A stretch of 7,175 nucleotides of DNA, taken from Holosporales bacterium (GTDB taxonomy: Bacteria; Pseudomonadota; Alphaproteobacteria; RUG11792). The DNA lies in assembly GCA_031267545.1 (NCBI GenBank), contig JAIRYU010000073.1, positions 1 to 7,175 of the forward strand. The letters run 5' to 3'. Below are positions 1-6,225 of the stretch, one piece after another. Position numbers and translations under genes: made by a program. Every line of letters starts with the position of its first letter. The stretch's first letter is position 1. The notes under the pieces were generated by a model, which worked only from the letters and a program-made list of their open reading frames with translations, ran no database searches and was not told the origin of the DNA.

Positions 1-16
1 CCCGGCGGATGTTAGG

Positions 17-979
17 ATGTCGTTTCTACGGAGAGTGAGGCGCCATGAAAATGCAGACATTTGGCCAGGGTTTGTCGACGCTCTCTCTACAGTTCTTCTC
101 GTCTTTATTTTCGTTCTCGTGGGATTTATATCGTCGCAGATTTATCTCTCGAAGATTATTTACGATAAGGACTCTTCCCTGTCTGACCTACGGACGAGGC
201 TTAACGACGTTTGCTCTCTCCTAAAATCTGAGCAATGTAAAACCGCGGATCTGACCCAAAAAAATACTTCGCTAATGAAGCAGATCGAGGATCTTCAAGA
301 ATCTGTTGAGACACTGCGTAATATGCTCTCGCTTGAAAAAACGGCGCACAATGAAAAACGAAAGGAATCACTTACATTACAGGAGCAAATCGAGGCTCTA
401 TCGAAGCAGCTTAAAGATGTTATGGCAGCTCTTGCGGCAGAGCAAAAAAGCGCAGCCGAACAGGAGACGGCGCTTAAGCACATAAAAAGTGAAAACATAA
501 AGCTTAGCGAAGCCTCCAGAATGAGCCTATACAGGTCCGAGTTCTTTGATAAGCTTCAGGAGGTTATTCACGGCAGAGACGGGATTAAGGTAGTTGGAGA
601 TAGATTTGTATTTCAAGCTGAGCTGTTTTTTGAATCTGCTTCCGATGAGTTAAGCGAAAATGGAATGGAGCAGGTATCAGGACTCGCAGATATTATTAAG
701 GAAATAGGCGCCAAAATCCCGGACAGCATAAAGTGGCTATTGAGGGTTGACGGCCATACCGATAGCCGTCCAATTGCAGGAGGCGGGAAGTTTGCGTCAA
801 ACTGGGAACTTTCAAGCGCAAGAGCAATTGCGGTTGTTAAATTCCTGATAAAACGCGGAATTAATCCTAAGAGATTGGTTGCCGCAGGGTTTGGCGAGCA
901 TCAGCCAATCGCCCCAGGGAAAACGGATGAAGATTACGCAAAAAATAGGCGTATAGAATTTAAATTAGATGAGAGATAG
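17..979 (+). CDS. MotB/OmpA-family inner-membrane protein with coiled coil and peptidoglycan-binding domain
   Basis: This protein probably anchors in the inner membrane and binds peptidoglycan in the periplasm, as a stator-like partner of a MotA/ExbB-type channel. The N-terminus is short and basic, followed by a WPGFVDALST motif (residues 16-25) and one transmembrane helix at about 22-43. Asp21 sits where MotB, ExbD and TolR carry their proton-binding Asp. Residues about 52-170 are rich in K, E, Q and L and look like a long coiled coil. An OmpA/MotB C-terminal domain covers about 195-318, with DGHTDSRPI (245-253), SNWELSSARA (261-270) and NRRIEFKL (310-317). No flagellar gene is visible, so a role in envelope integrity or a non-flagellar motor is more likely than flagellar MotB; this is inference. 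A GGCGGA stretch at 4-9 can serve as the ribosome binding site for the ATG at 17. The frame is also open to the left edge, so a longer start cannot be excluded. The TAG stop touches the gmk start. Confidence 0.88.
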   Translation: MSFLRRVRRHENADIWPGFVDALSTVLLVFIFVLVGFISSQIYLSKIIYDKDSSLSDLRTRLNDVCSLLKSEQCKTADLTQKNTSLMKQIEDLQESVETLRNMLSLEKTAHNEKRKESLTLQEQIEALSKQLKDVMAALAAEQKSAAEQETALKHIKSENIKLSEASRMSLYRSEFFDKLQEVIHGRDGIKVVGDRFVFQAELFFESASDELSENGMEQVSGLADIIKEIGAKIPDSIKWLLRVDGHTDSRPIAGGGKFASNWELSSARAIAVVKFLIKRGINPKRLVAAGFGEHQPIAPGKTDEDYAKNRRIEFKLDER

Positions 980-1546
980 GTGATAGCAAAAAAGTGCTTG
1001 GTCTTTTCCGGACCGTCCGGTTCTGGAAAGTCGACCTTAATAAAATTTATACTTCGTACATTTGATTCGGTTGGAACAACCGTGTCTTGTACGACGCGAC
1101 AGCGAAGAGTTTCTGAAATCGACGGAGTTGACTATCGTTTTATTACACGCGATAGATTCGACGAGCTTGTTGCAAACGGAGAGTTTCTTGAGCGCACAGA
1201 ATGCTATGGAAATAGATATGGAACGCTGAAAAGCGCAGTGTATGACGTGTTTACAAATAATAATCTCTGTATCATAGACCTTGATTTTCGAGGGGCTTAC
1301 AAAGCGCTTTCTATGGATATTATTCCTGAGTATGAATGTATAGGAATTTTGGTCTTACCACCCTCATTGAGGGCTCTGGAAAATAGGCTAGCCCTCAGAA
1401 ACAGCGAAACCGCGGAGTCCATTAAAAGGCGGCTAGAGGAGTCGTTCAGCGTACGCGAAGTAGCCGATTACAAGCATGTCATAATTAACGATAACGTTGA
1501 CGTTGCATCTGCTCGTATCAAGACTATTATAAGCGCTCTTATATGA
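980..1546 (+). CDS. gmk: Guanylate kinase
   Basis: The enzyme phosphorylates GMP to GDP with ATP, in the cytoplasm, for nucleotide synthesis and recycling. The P-loop GPSGSGKST is at residues 11-19. GMP-site signatures follow in family order: TVSCTTR with Arg40 and Arg43 (34-43), DGVDY with Tyr52 (48-52), NGEFLE with Glu71 (67-71), GNRYGT with Tyr80 (77-82) and DLD (100-102). The lid and C-terminal part contain PPSLRALENRL and the KRRL motif (149-152). At 188 residues it is slightly shorter than the usual bacterial length of about 200. The customary R-PRPGE segment reads RQRRVSEIDG, so the proline is missing but both GMP-binding arginines remain. The start is GTG at 980, directly after the preceding stop, with GAGAG at 971-975 as a possible Shine-Dalgarno. 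The stop overlaps the next start (ATGA), which implies translational coupling in a three-gene operon. The assignment is firm. Confidence 0.96.
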   Translation: MIAKKCLVFSGPSGSGKSTLIKFILRTFDSVGTTVSCTTRQRRVSEIDGVDYRFITRDRFDELVANGEFLERTECYGNRYGTLKSAVYDVFTNNNLCIIDLDFRGAYKALSMDIIPEYECIGILVLPPSLRALENRLALRNSETAESIKRRLEESFSVREVADYKHVIINDNVDVASARIKTIISALI

Positions 1547-2205
1547 TAACCGGCGCATTATTGAACATAGCAGATTATAAATCGGTACTATGTTTGCATG
1601 GAGCGTTACCGGGCCAAGAATTTTTTAGAGCCGTAAAGTTACCTATAATAGCGGCGGATGGGGCCGCAAATATTTTGGACCTTATGGAAATAAGGCCAGA
1701 CGTTATCATTGGCGATATGGATAGCGTGAATCCTGAAATCTTAGAGAAAGTCCGCCACGTTAGACTTCCATCGCAGGAGCTATCTGATTTTCAAAAGGCT
1801 ATCCAATATGCGAAGCGGCGTTCATTACTGCCGTCGATCATCTGCGGAATGAACTCTGGATACCTCGATCATATTGTCAACAACTTCAGCATTTTTATGT
1901 CAACCGACTCAGCGCTAGTGGACGACGGAATCGTCGGATTCACATTACAGCCAGGGCAAAAAAAACTCAGGGTCAAGCCAGAGACAAAGTTGTCTGTATT
2001 TGGAGCGCCAAGATGCGTCATTTCATCGAGCGGACTTAGGTGGGAACTACGTAACCATCTTCTAGAATTTCCTGGCGCAACATCGTGCTGCAACAGAGCT
2101 GTAACTGATGATGTTGTAGTGAATGTACATGAGGGAAAGGCGCTAGCCTTCGTATATCTGCGCGATGTTGTTGATGCGGGAGTTACGCCTAACTCGCGAC
2201 ATTAG
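1543..2205 (+). CDS. Thiamine pyrophosphokinase (thiamine diphosphokinase)
   Basis: The protein probably transfers pyrophosphate from ATP to thiamine to make thiamine diphosphate, the cofactor of pyruvate and 2-oxoglutarate dehydrogenases and transketolase. Its family signatures come in the right order: AADGAAN (37-43), PDVIIGDMDS (52-61, acidic metal/ATP site), SDFQKA (81-86, corresponding to the usual TD-KA), LDH (108-110) and GLRWEL (164-169, corresponding to GLKWPL of the thiamine-binding domain). The 220-residue length is normal. Two motifs are altered: the usual GGRxDH reads NSGYLDH, and the late S-N motif reads SCCN. This could mean divergence or relaxed constraint. It overlaps gmk by four bases (ATGA) and so is translated by coupling. 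The enzyme indicates use of salvaged or imported thiamine; no thi biosynthesis gene is visible here. The family call is good, but full activity is less certain because of the altered motifs. Confidence 0.87.
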   Translation: MITGALLNIADYKSVLCLHGALPGQEFFRAVKLPIIAADGAANILDLMEIRPDVIIGDMDSVNPEILEKVRHVRLPSQELSDFQKAIQYAKRRSLLPSIICGMNSGYLDHIVNNFSIFMSTDSALVDDGIVGFTLQPGQKKLRVKPETKLSVFGAPRCVISSSGLRWELRNHLLEFPGATSCCNRAVTDDVVVNVHEGKALAFVYLRDVVDAGVTPNSRH

Positions 2206-2283
2206 GACATGCGAGACTGGCGCGACATATGGCGCTAATACCTTCTTCGATCACATTGCGAATCCTCGCTGTTTAGGTTGTTA

Positions 2284-2303
2284 ATCCACAAATCCAGGTG
2301 GAT
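2284..2303. repeat. Inverted repeat upstream of the lon promoter candidate
   Basis: ATCCAC (2284-2289) and GTGGAT (2298-2303) are exact reverse complements with an 8-base spacer. An overlapping alternative pairing, TCCAG (2293-2297) with CTGGA (2304-2308), runs into the putative -35 box. The position would suit an operator or an upstream control element for lon. Short repeats like this also arise by chance, and no regulator can be named. Confidence 0.3.
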
Positions 2304-2304
2304 C

Positions 2305-2332
2305 TGGACATTCTACGATCGGCTCATATAGA
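2305..2332 (+). promoter_or_regulatory. Candidate sigma70-type promoter for lon
   Basis: TGGACA at 2305-2310 matches the -35 consensus TTGACA in 5 of 6 bases. TATAGA at 2327-2332 matches TATAAT in 4 of 6, and the spacer is 16 bp. Transcription would start near 2339 and leave a leader of about 25 bases before the lon ATG. No clear sigma32-type heat-shock element is visible, although lon is heat-inducible in many bacteria. Confidence 0.45.
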
Positions 2333-2364
2333 ATGGATCCCGTTCGTGTGTGATGTGAGTTTAT

Positions 2365-4728
2365 ATGACGAAGAAAGCCGTAGAGGTTGTGCAATTTCCT
2401 CTTGTTGCTTTGCGTGATGTTGTCGTTTTCCCAGTTGCTGTTGTTCCGCTTTTCATTGGACGTCACAAATCTGTTAACGCAATAGAGATGGCGCTTATGA
2501 ACGATAAATGCGTTGTGTTTGCAACTCAAAATGATCCGACAAAGGACATAGTGAGAGAGTGCGATCTCTATAAATTAGGCACAGTCTGCTATATAGATCA
2601 GACAGTCACATTGACGGATGGCACCATCAAAATTCTGGTTACAGGTCTGTATAGGGCAAAAATAGTAGGGGTTAAAGATACGGACGACATAATGCTTGGA
2701 GACACAATCGAGGCCAAGACCGTACAAAGTAATAACAACCAAATTGATGGGCTAAAACTAGCTTTGCAATCTAATTTTGAATCATTTTTCAAGAAAAATA
2801 AGAATGTGCCAACCGATGTGTGGGCCACTATCTCGTCAATAGACGATCCGTCAAAATTGTGCGACATGATTGCGTCATATCTTCCGCTGAAGGTAAGCGA
2901 ACGACAAAGCATATTGGAAACGCTATCCGTCAGAAAGAGACTAGAGAAACTAATATACTTAATGGAAGAAAAATCTGAACTTGTCACTGTAGAGAAGAAG
3001 ATCAAGAATCGTGTGAAACGACAGGTTGAGAAGAATCAAAAAGAGTACTACTTAAACGAACAGCTAAAGGCGATATACAGGGAGCTTGGCGACGTTGAAG
3101 ACGCCAACCAAGAGATAAAAACTTTGGAATCGCAAATCAAGAATTCTGAGATGGCAAGCGAAGCTAAGGAGAAAGCATTACACGAGGTAAAAAAACTTAA
3201 AAACATGCCAACGATGTCTCAGGAAGGCGGGATAATTAGGACATATATAGACTGGCTCTTAGGCATTCCGTGGATGTCTTCGACTGAAGAGTCGACCATT
3301 AAAGAGGCTGAGGAGATACTCGAAAAAAGCCATCACGGATTGGAGAAGGTCAAAGAACGCATCATGGAATATCTTGCCGTCCAGAAGCGCGTCAACAAAA
3401 TGAAGGCTCAGATAATGTGTTTTGTCGGGCCTCCAGGCGTCGGGAAAACCTCCCTCGGTAAGGCCATTGCAGACGCCACCAAGAAGTCCTTCGTCAGGGT
3501 TGCGCTAGGCGGAGTGAATGACGAAGCGGAAATTAGGGGGCATAGGCGTACGTATATCGGAGCCATGCCTGGTAAGATTATTCAGGCCATGAAAAAAGCT
3601 AAGACGTCTAACCCAGTTTTCTTGCTAGACGAAATTGATAAGATGGGAGTCGATTGGAGGGGAGATCCGGCGTCTGCCTTGCTAGAAGTTCTTGATCCAG
3701 AGCAAAATCATGCGTTTGTAGACCATTACCTGGAAATTCCATATGACCTATCTGGCGTAATGTTTATTACGACTGCAAACACGTTAGATATTCAGCACGC
3801 CCTCCTCGATCGTATGGAAGTCATCAATCTCTCGGGATATACCGAAGAAGAGAAGCTCAATATCGCGAAGGCGCACATTATCCCGAAACAACTTGAGCTC
3901 AACGGATTAAAGGGCAACGAGTTAGAGATTAAAGACTCCGCAGTGGTCAAGATTGTGAAGAATTACACAATGGAGTCCGGAGTTAGAAATCTGGAAAGAG
4001 CAATCGCAAAGATATCCAGAAAGGCAGTTAGAAAAATTGTCTCAGGCGATGATGTTTCTGAGGTTACTGTTGACGTAGACAACGTGTCCGATTTCCTTGG
4101 AGCCGAAAAACACAAGCATACTAAGGCTGGACAAACGCCGAAAGTTGGGGTAGTCACTGGTCTCGCGTGGACCGAGTCTGGCGGAGACATTCTAGCAATA
4201 GAGGTGTTATTGGTTCCTGGAAGCGGCGCCATAATCTCTACCGGGCAGCTTGGAGAAGTGATGCAGGAATCGATTAAAGCATCGTACAGCTACATTAAAT
4301 CTCAGTGTGATCGCTTCAATTTGGACAAAGATGAATTTGCAAAACTCGACGTTCACGTCCATGTTCCAGAGGGAGCCGTTCCGAAAGATGGACCGTCTGC
4401 CGGCATTACTGCGTGCGTCGCCATCGCGTCCGCATTCACCAATAGAGCCGTCAGGGCCGATATTGCTATGACCGGCGAAATTACTTTGACTGGAAAGATC
4501 TTGGCGATAGGCGGCCTCAAGGAAAAGTTGTTGGCGGCAAGGAGGAACGGAATCAAAAATATATTCATTCCGAAAGAGAACGAAGACGACGTCAAGGAGC
4601 TTCCGAAGGTAATAGTAGACGACGTGACAATCAAATGTGTCGGGAATATCAGCGAGGTGTTAGCGGAAGTCTTCTCCGACCCGATGTGTTCGATGAAACC
4701 ATATTCGAGCACTCAGTTGCGTAATTGA
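2365..4728 (+). CDS. lon: ATP-dependent Lon protease (LonA type)
   Basis: This cytoplasmic hexameric AAA+ serine protease degrades misfolded proteins and selected regulators. The protein has 787 residues (E. coli Lon has 784) and is complete. It has an N-terminal LON substrate-binding domain at about 10-200, then a helical, lysine- and glutamate-rich linker at about 205-285. The AAA+ module carries Walker A GPPGVGKT (355-362, Lys361), EIRGHRRTYIGA (389-400), Walker B VFLLDEID (418-425), a sensor ITTAN (468-472), the LDRME arginine finger (Arg484) and the sensor-2 motif GVRNLER (539-545). The protease domain has the Ser678 nucleophile in KDGPSAG and Lys721 in GGLKEKL; the 43-residue Ser-Lys spacing equals that of E. 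coli Lon. The ATG at 2365 is preceded by a modest GTGAG (2355-2359) and gives the standard N-terminus. The last 15 or so residues form a short polar tail. In many alphaproteobacteria lon lies near clpX and hupB, but neither is seen here. The gene stands alone between its own promoter candidate and the tRNA. Confidence 0.98.
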   Translation: MTKKAVEVVQFPLVALRDVVVFPVAVVPLFIGRHKSVNAIEMALMNDKCVVFATQNDPTKDIVRECDLYKLGTVCYIDQTVTLTDGTIKILVTGLYRAKIVGVKDTDDIMLGDTIEAKTVQSNNNQIDGLKLALQSNFESFFKKNKNVPTDVWATISSIDDPSKLCDMIASYLPLKVSERQSILETLSVRKRLEKLIYLMEEKSELVTVEKKIKNRVKRQVEKNQKEYYLNEQLKAIYRELGDVEDANQEIKTLESQIKNSEMASEAKEKALHEVKKLKNMPTMSQEGGIIRTYIDWLLGIPWMSSTEESTIKEAEEILEKSHHGLEKVKERIMEYLAVQKRVNKMKAQIMCFVGPPGVGKTSLGKAIADATKKSFVRVALGGVNDEAEIRGHRRTYIGAMPGKIIQAMKKAKTSNPVFLLDEIDKMGVDWRGDPASALLEVLDPEQNHAFVDHYLEIPYDLSGVMFITTANTLDIQHALLDRMEVINLSGYTEEEKLNIAKAHIIPKQLELNGLKGNELEIKDSAVVKIVKNYTMESGVRNLERAIAKISRKAVRKIVSGDDVSEVTVDVDNVSDFLGAEKHKHTKAGQTPKVGVVTGLAWTESGGDILAIEVLLVPGSGAIISTGQLGEVMQESIKASYSYIKSQCDRFNLDKDEFAKLDVHVHVPEGAVPKDGPSAGITACVAIASAFTNRAVRADIAMTGEITLTGKILAIGGLKEKLLAARRNGIKNIFIPKENEDDVKELPKVIVDDVTIKCVGNISEVLAEVFSDPMCSMKPYSSTQLRN

Positions 4729-4800
4729 GTTGCCAATCCCCGCGCATAAAATAGCTGGATGCGGCGCCGCGCGATAGTGTAAGATATGGCGTGTAGTAGC
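4729..4800. other. Gap between lon and tRNA-Met with GC palindrome
   Basis: This 72-bp spacer contains the perfect 10-base palindrome GCGGCGCCGC at 4761-4770. It has no loop and no following T-run, so it does not look like a normal intrinsic terminator. CGCCGC (4765-4770) is also complementary to GCGGCG (4799-4804), which overlaps the 5' end of the tRNA. A weak -10-like TAAGAT at 4780-4785 lies at a suitable distance for a tRNA promoter, but no good -35 accompanies it. Confidence 0.5.
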
Positions 4801-4877
4801 GGCGGAGTAGCTCAGTTGGTTAGAGCAGCGGAATCATAATCCGCGTGTCGGGGGTTCAAGTCCCTCCTCCGCTACCA
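4801..4877 (+). tRNA. tRNA-Met (anticodon CAT, elongator type)
   Basis: The full cloverleaf can be traced. The acceptor stem is 4801-4807 with 4867-4873 (first pair G-U). The D stem is 4810-4813 with 4823-4826. The anticodon stem GCGGA/TCCGC is 4828-4832 with 4840-4844, around a 7-base loop carrying CAT at 4835-4837. The variable loop is GTGTC, and the T arm is 4850-4866 with loop TTCAAGT. Discriminator A4874 is followed by an encoded CCA (4875-4877). A CAT anticodon can belong to elongator Met, initiator Met or lysidine-modified Ile2. The G-U first pair is unlike an initiator's mismatch, and the anticodon stem lacks the initiator's three G-C pairs next to the loop. The overall sequence resembles elongator tRNA-Met, so Ile2 is the less likely alternative. 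It sits only 33 bp before efp, with no terminator between. Confidence 0.95.
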
Positions 4878-4887
4878 TGCTATTTTC

Positions 4888-4909
4888 CTGGAATATAACT
4901 GGAATATAA
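4888..4909 (+). repeat. Exact 11-bp tandem duplication in the efp leader
   Basis: CTGGAATATAA occurs twice in a row, at 4888-4898 and 4899-4909, ending one base before the efp ATG. The second copy supplies a TGGA core (4900-4903) seven bases upstream of the start, which is the only visible Shine-Dalgarno-like element. The first copy repeats that element 11 bases earlier. Each copy also makes a -10-like hexamer (TATAAC at 4894-4899 and TATAAT at 4905-4910), but these lie too close to the start codon to act as ordinary promoters. Confidence 0.8.
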
Positions 4910-4910
4910 T

Positions 4911-5474
4911 ATGAAGATTAATTCAAACGACATTAGGGTAGGCAACGTTCTTGAACGCAACTCCAAGTTGTGGATGGTTGCGAAAACGATGCATGTTCAA
5001 CCCGGAAAAGGCGGCGCATTTATGCAGGTTGAGATGAAGGAGTTGAGGGGAGGATCAAAACTAAACGAAAGGTTCAGAGCAGCCGATACTGTCGAGAAGG
5101 TGTTCCTTGACGAAGTCCCGTTCCAGTTTTTATACAGAGACGGGAACAGCTTGTGTTTCATGAATCAGGATACGTTTGATCAGATACAGCTATCGGAAGA
5201 CCTCGTCGGGAAGAGCGCACAATTCTTATCTGACGGGATGACGGTTAATGTCTGTATGTATGAAAATGAGCCGATCAGCGTGTCATTACCACAGACTGTT
5301 GCGCTAGAAGTAGTCGAGGCTGAGCCGGTTGTTAAAGGACAAACCGCTACGTCGTCGTACAAACCAGCCACGCTTTCTAACGGCGTCAGGATTATGGTGC
5401 CGCCCCATATAGAAACGGGAACGATGGTAGTTGTAGATACGGCAGACGCTACGTACGTCGAGAGGGCGAAATAA
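4911..5474 (+). CDS. efp: Translation elongation factor P
   Basis: EF-P binds between the P and E sites of stalled ribosomes and speeds peptide bond formation at polyproline stretches. The 187-residue length is standard for the family (about 188). The three domains can be placed as an N-terminal KOW-like domain (about 1-62), OB domain II (about 65-128) and OB domain III (about 129-187). The tip loop reads PGKGGAF (31-37), with Lys33 at the position modified by beta-lysylation in bacteria that carry EpmA/EpmB. Whether the modifying enzymes exist here cannot be seen. The C-terminal [20 protein letters not shown] region is typical. The ATG follows the tandem leader repeat. The gene probably shares a transcript with the upstream tRNA and certainly sits tightly with the SuhB-like gene, four bases downstream. 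Confidence 0.97.
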   Translation: MKINSNDIRVGNVLERNSKLWMVAKTMHVQPGKGGAFMQVEMKELRGGSKLNERFRAADTVEKVFLDEVPFQFLYRDGNSLCFMNQDTFDQIQLSEDLVGKSAQFLSDGMTVNVCMYENEPISVSLPQTVALEVVEAEPVVKGQTATSSYKPATLSNGVRIMVPPHIETGTMVVVDTADATYVERAK

Positions 5475-5478
5475 TTGG

Positions 5479-6225
5479 ATGTTCAAGACAGGATGTTTAC
5501 TAGTTATGATGAAGGCGGCCGAGAGAACAGCTAGTCGTCTAGTTAGAGATTTTGGCGAGCTGGAGAAGCTGCAAGGGACACGGAATGAATTTAAGGGATT
5601 TGTTACAGCCTCTCAAGAAAATGCCGAGAGCAAGATTATGTATGACCTGTCTAAGTTCAAACCTGATTATTCATTTTTGTGTGAAGAGGCAGGAGCTGTG
5701 GAAGGCGAGAACAAGGCGTTCACATGGATTATAGATCCGATTAACGGGAAAGGTAATCTCATGAGGGCAATCCCGTACTTTGCAATTAACATCGCTCTCA
5801 CGAATAACGAGCGAGCCGTAGCCGGCATCACGTACGATCCGATGCGCGGCGAATGTTTTAGGGCGGAGCCGGGCAGCGGAGCATACCTGGGCAACCACTT
5901 TAGGTTGCGCACTTCTAGCCGCGAGCAGATAGCTGGCGCAGTTATAGCCGTTCAATCCGATCATGAAATCGATTTACAATTGGCAAAGAAAGGGGCAACT
6001 GTCAGGAGAACCGGCTCAACTGCGCTCGATATCGCGTATTTGGCCGCTGGAAAGTATGACGCCGTCATATCCAAAGGCGCGCGGATATGGGACATGGTGT
6101 CCGGCGAAATCCTTGTTCGCGAAGCCGGCGGATTTTGGGATGCGGCGCAGGCGGAGGATGGCTCGTATAATTTGGTCGCTGCGTCGTCTGCGAGGTTGCT
6201 GAATATCGTGAAAGAGTGTTTATAA
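5479..6225 (+). CDS. suhB: SuhB/inositol-monophosphatase family protein with degenerate active site
   Basis: The protein belongs to the inositol monophosphatase (SuhB) fold. It retains the VRDFGELEKLQ N-terminal signature seen in alphaproteobacterial homologues, FVT (41-43), CEEAG (68-72), WIIDP (83-87), YDPMRGE (119-125), GAYL (134-137), RRTGSTALDIAYLAAG (176-191) and WD (204-205). Catalysis looks impaired. The metal motif DPLDGTTN reads DPINGKGN (86-93), so the second metal-binding Asp is Asn89 and the catalytic Thr is Lys91. The Asp after FVT is replaced by Gln46. Roughly ten residues are missing between 155 and 176, including the usual G-x-P-F loop, and the length is 248 rather than about 265. 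Glu69, Asp86 and Asp205 remain. The first ATG (5479) aligns best with family N-termini; Met10 and Met11 are alternatives. In E. coli SuhB also acts with NusA in rRNA antitermination independently of phosphatase activity, so a non-catalytic role is possible. It lies between efp and tmk in an apparent operon. Confidence 0.87.
   Translation: MFKTGCLLVMMKAAERTASRLVRDFGELEKLQGTRNEFKGFVTASQENAESKIMYDLSKFKPDYSFLCEEAGAVEGENKAFTWIIDPINGKGNLMRAIPYFAINIALTNNERAVAGITYDPMRGECFRAEPGSGAYLGNHFRLRTSSREQIAGAVIAVQSDHEIDLQLAKKGATVRRTGSTALDIAYLAAGKYDAVISKGARIWDMVSGEILVREAGGFWDAAQAEDGSYNLVAASSARLLNIVKECL

Larger units (their letters stand above)
2206..2364. other. Intergenic region upstream of lon
   Basis: This 159-bp gap separates the gmk block from lon. 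It holds the promoter candidate and inverted repeat listed separately. It also has an 8-base direct repeat CGCGACAT (2195-2202 and 2221-2228, the first copy overlapping the end of the upstream gene) and a weak 4-bp hairpin GCGA/TCGC at 2258-2269. I see no hairpin followed by a T-run that would make a convincing intrinsic terminator for the upstream genes. No credible small reading frame is apparent. Confidence 0.6.

Noticed and set aside
1..15. Possible tail of an upstream gene: a frame ending in TAG at 13-15
   Set aside because: Only four codons are visible and the frame of the first gene is also open here, so the sequence cannot say which is real.
2195..2228. Direct repeat CGCGACAT twice
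   Set aside because: It is eight bases, two copies 26 bp apart, one of them inside coding sequence. There is no array or palindromic structure, so chance is likely.
2258..2269. GCGA/TCGC hairpin as a terminator for the upstream operon
   Set aside because: The stem is only four base pairs and no run of T follows.
2281..2529. Minus-strand frame opposite the start of lon
   Set aside because: It lies over the strongly supported lon N-terminus and promoter region and its translation shows no recognisable motif.
4730..4752. TTGCCA with TAAAAT as a tRNA promoter
   Set aside because: The spacing between the two elements is about 11 bp, too short for a sigma70 promoter.
4905..4910. Perfect TATAAT in front of efp as a promoter
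   Set aside because: It touches the start codon, so transcription would begin inside the gene, and there is no -35 at the right distance.
5304..5964. Minus-strand frames opposite efp and the SuhB-like gene
   Set aside because: They mirror strongly supported genes on the + strand and have no family motifs of their own.
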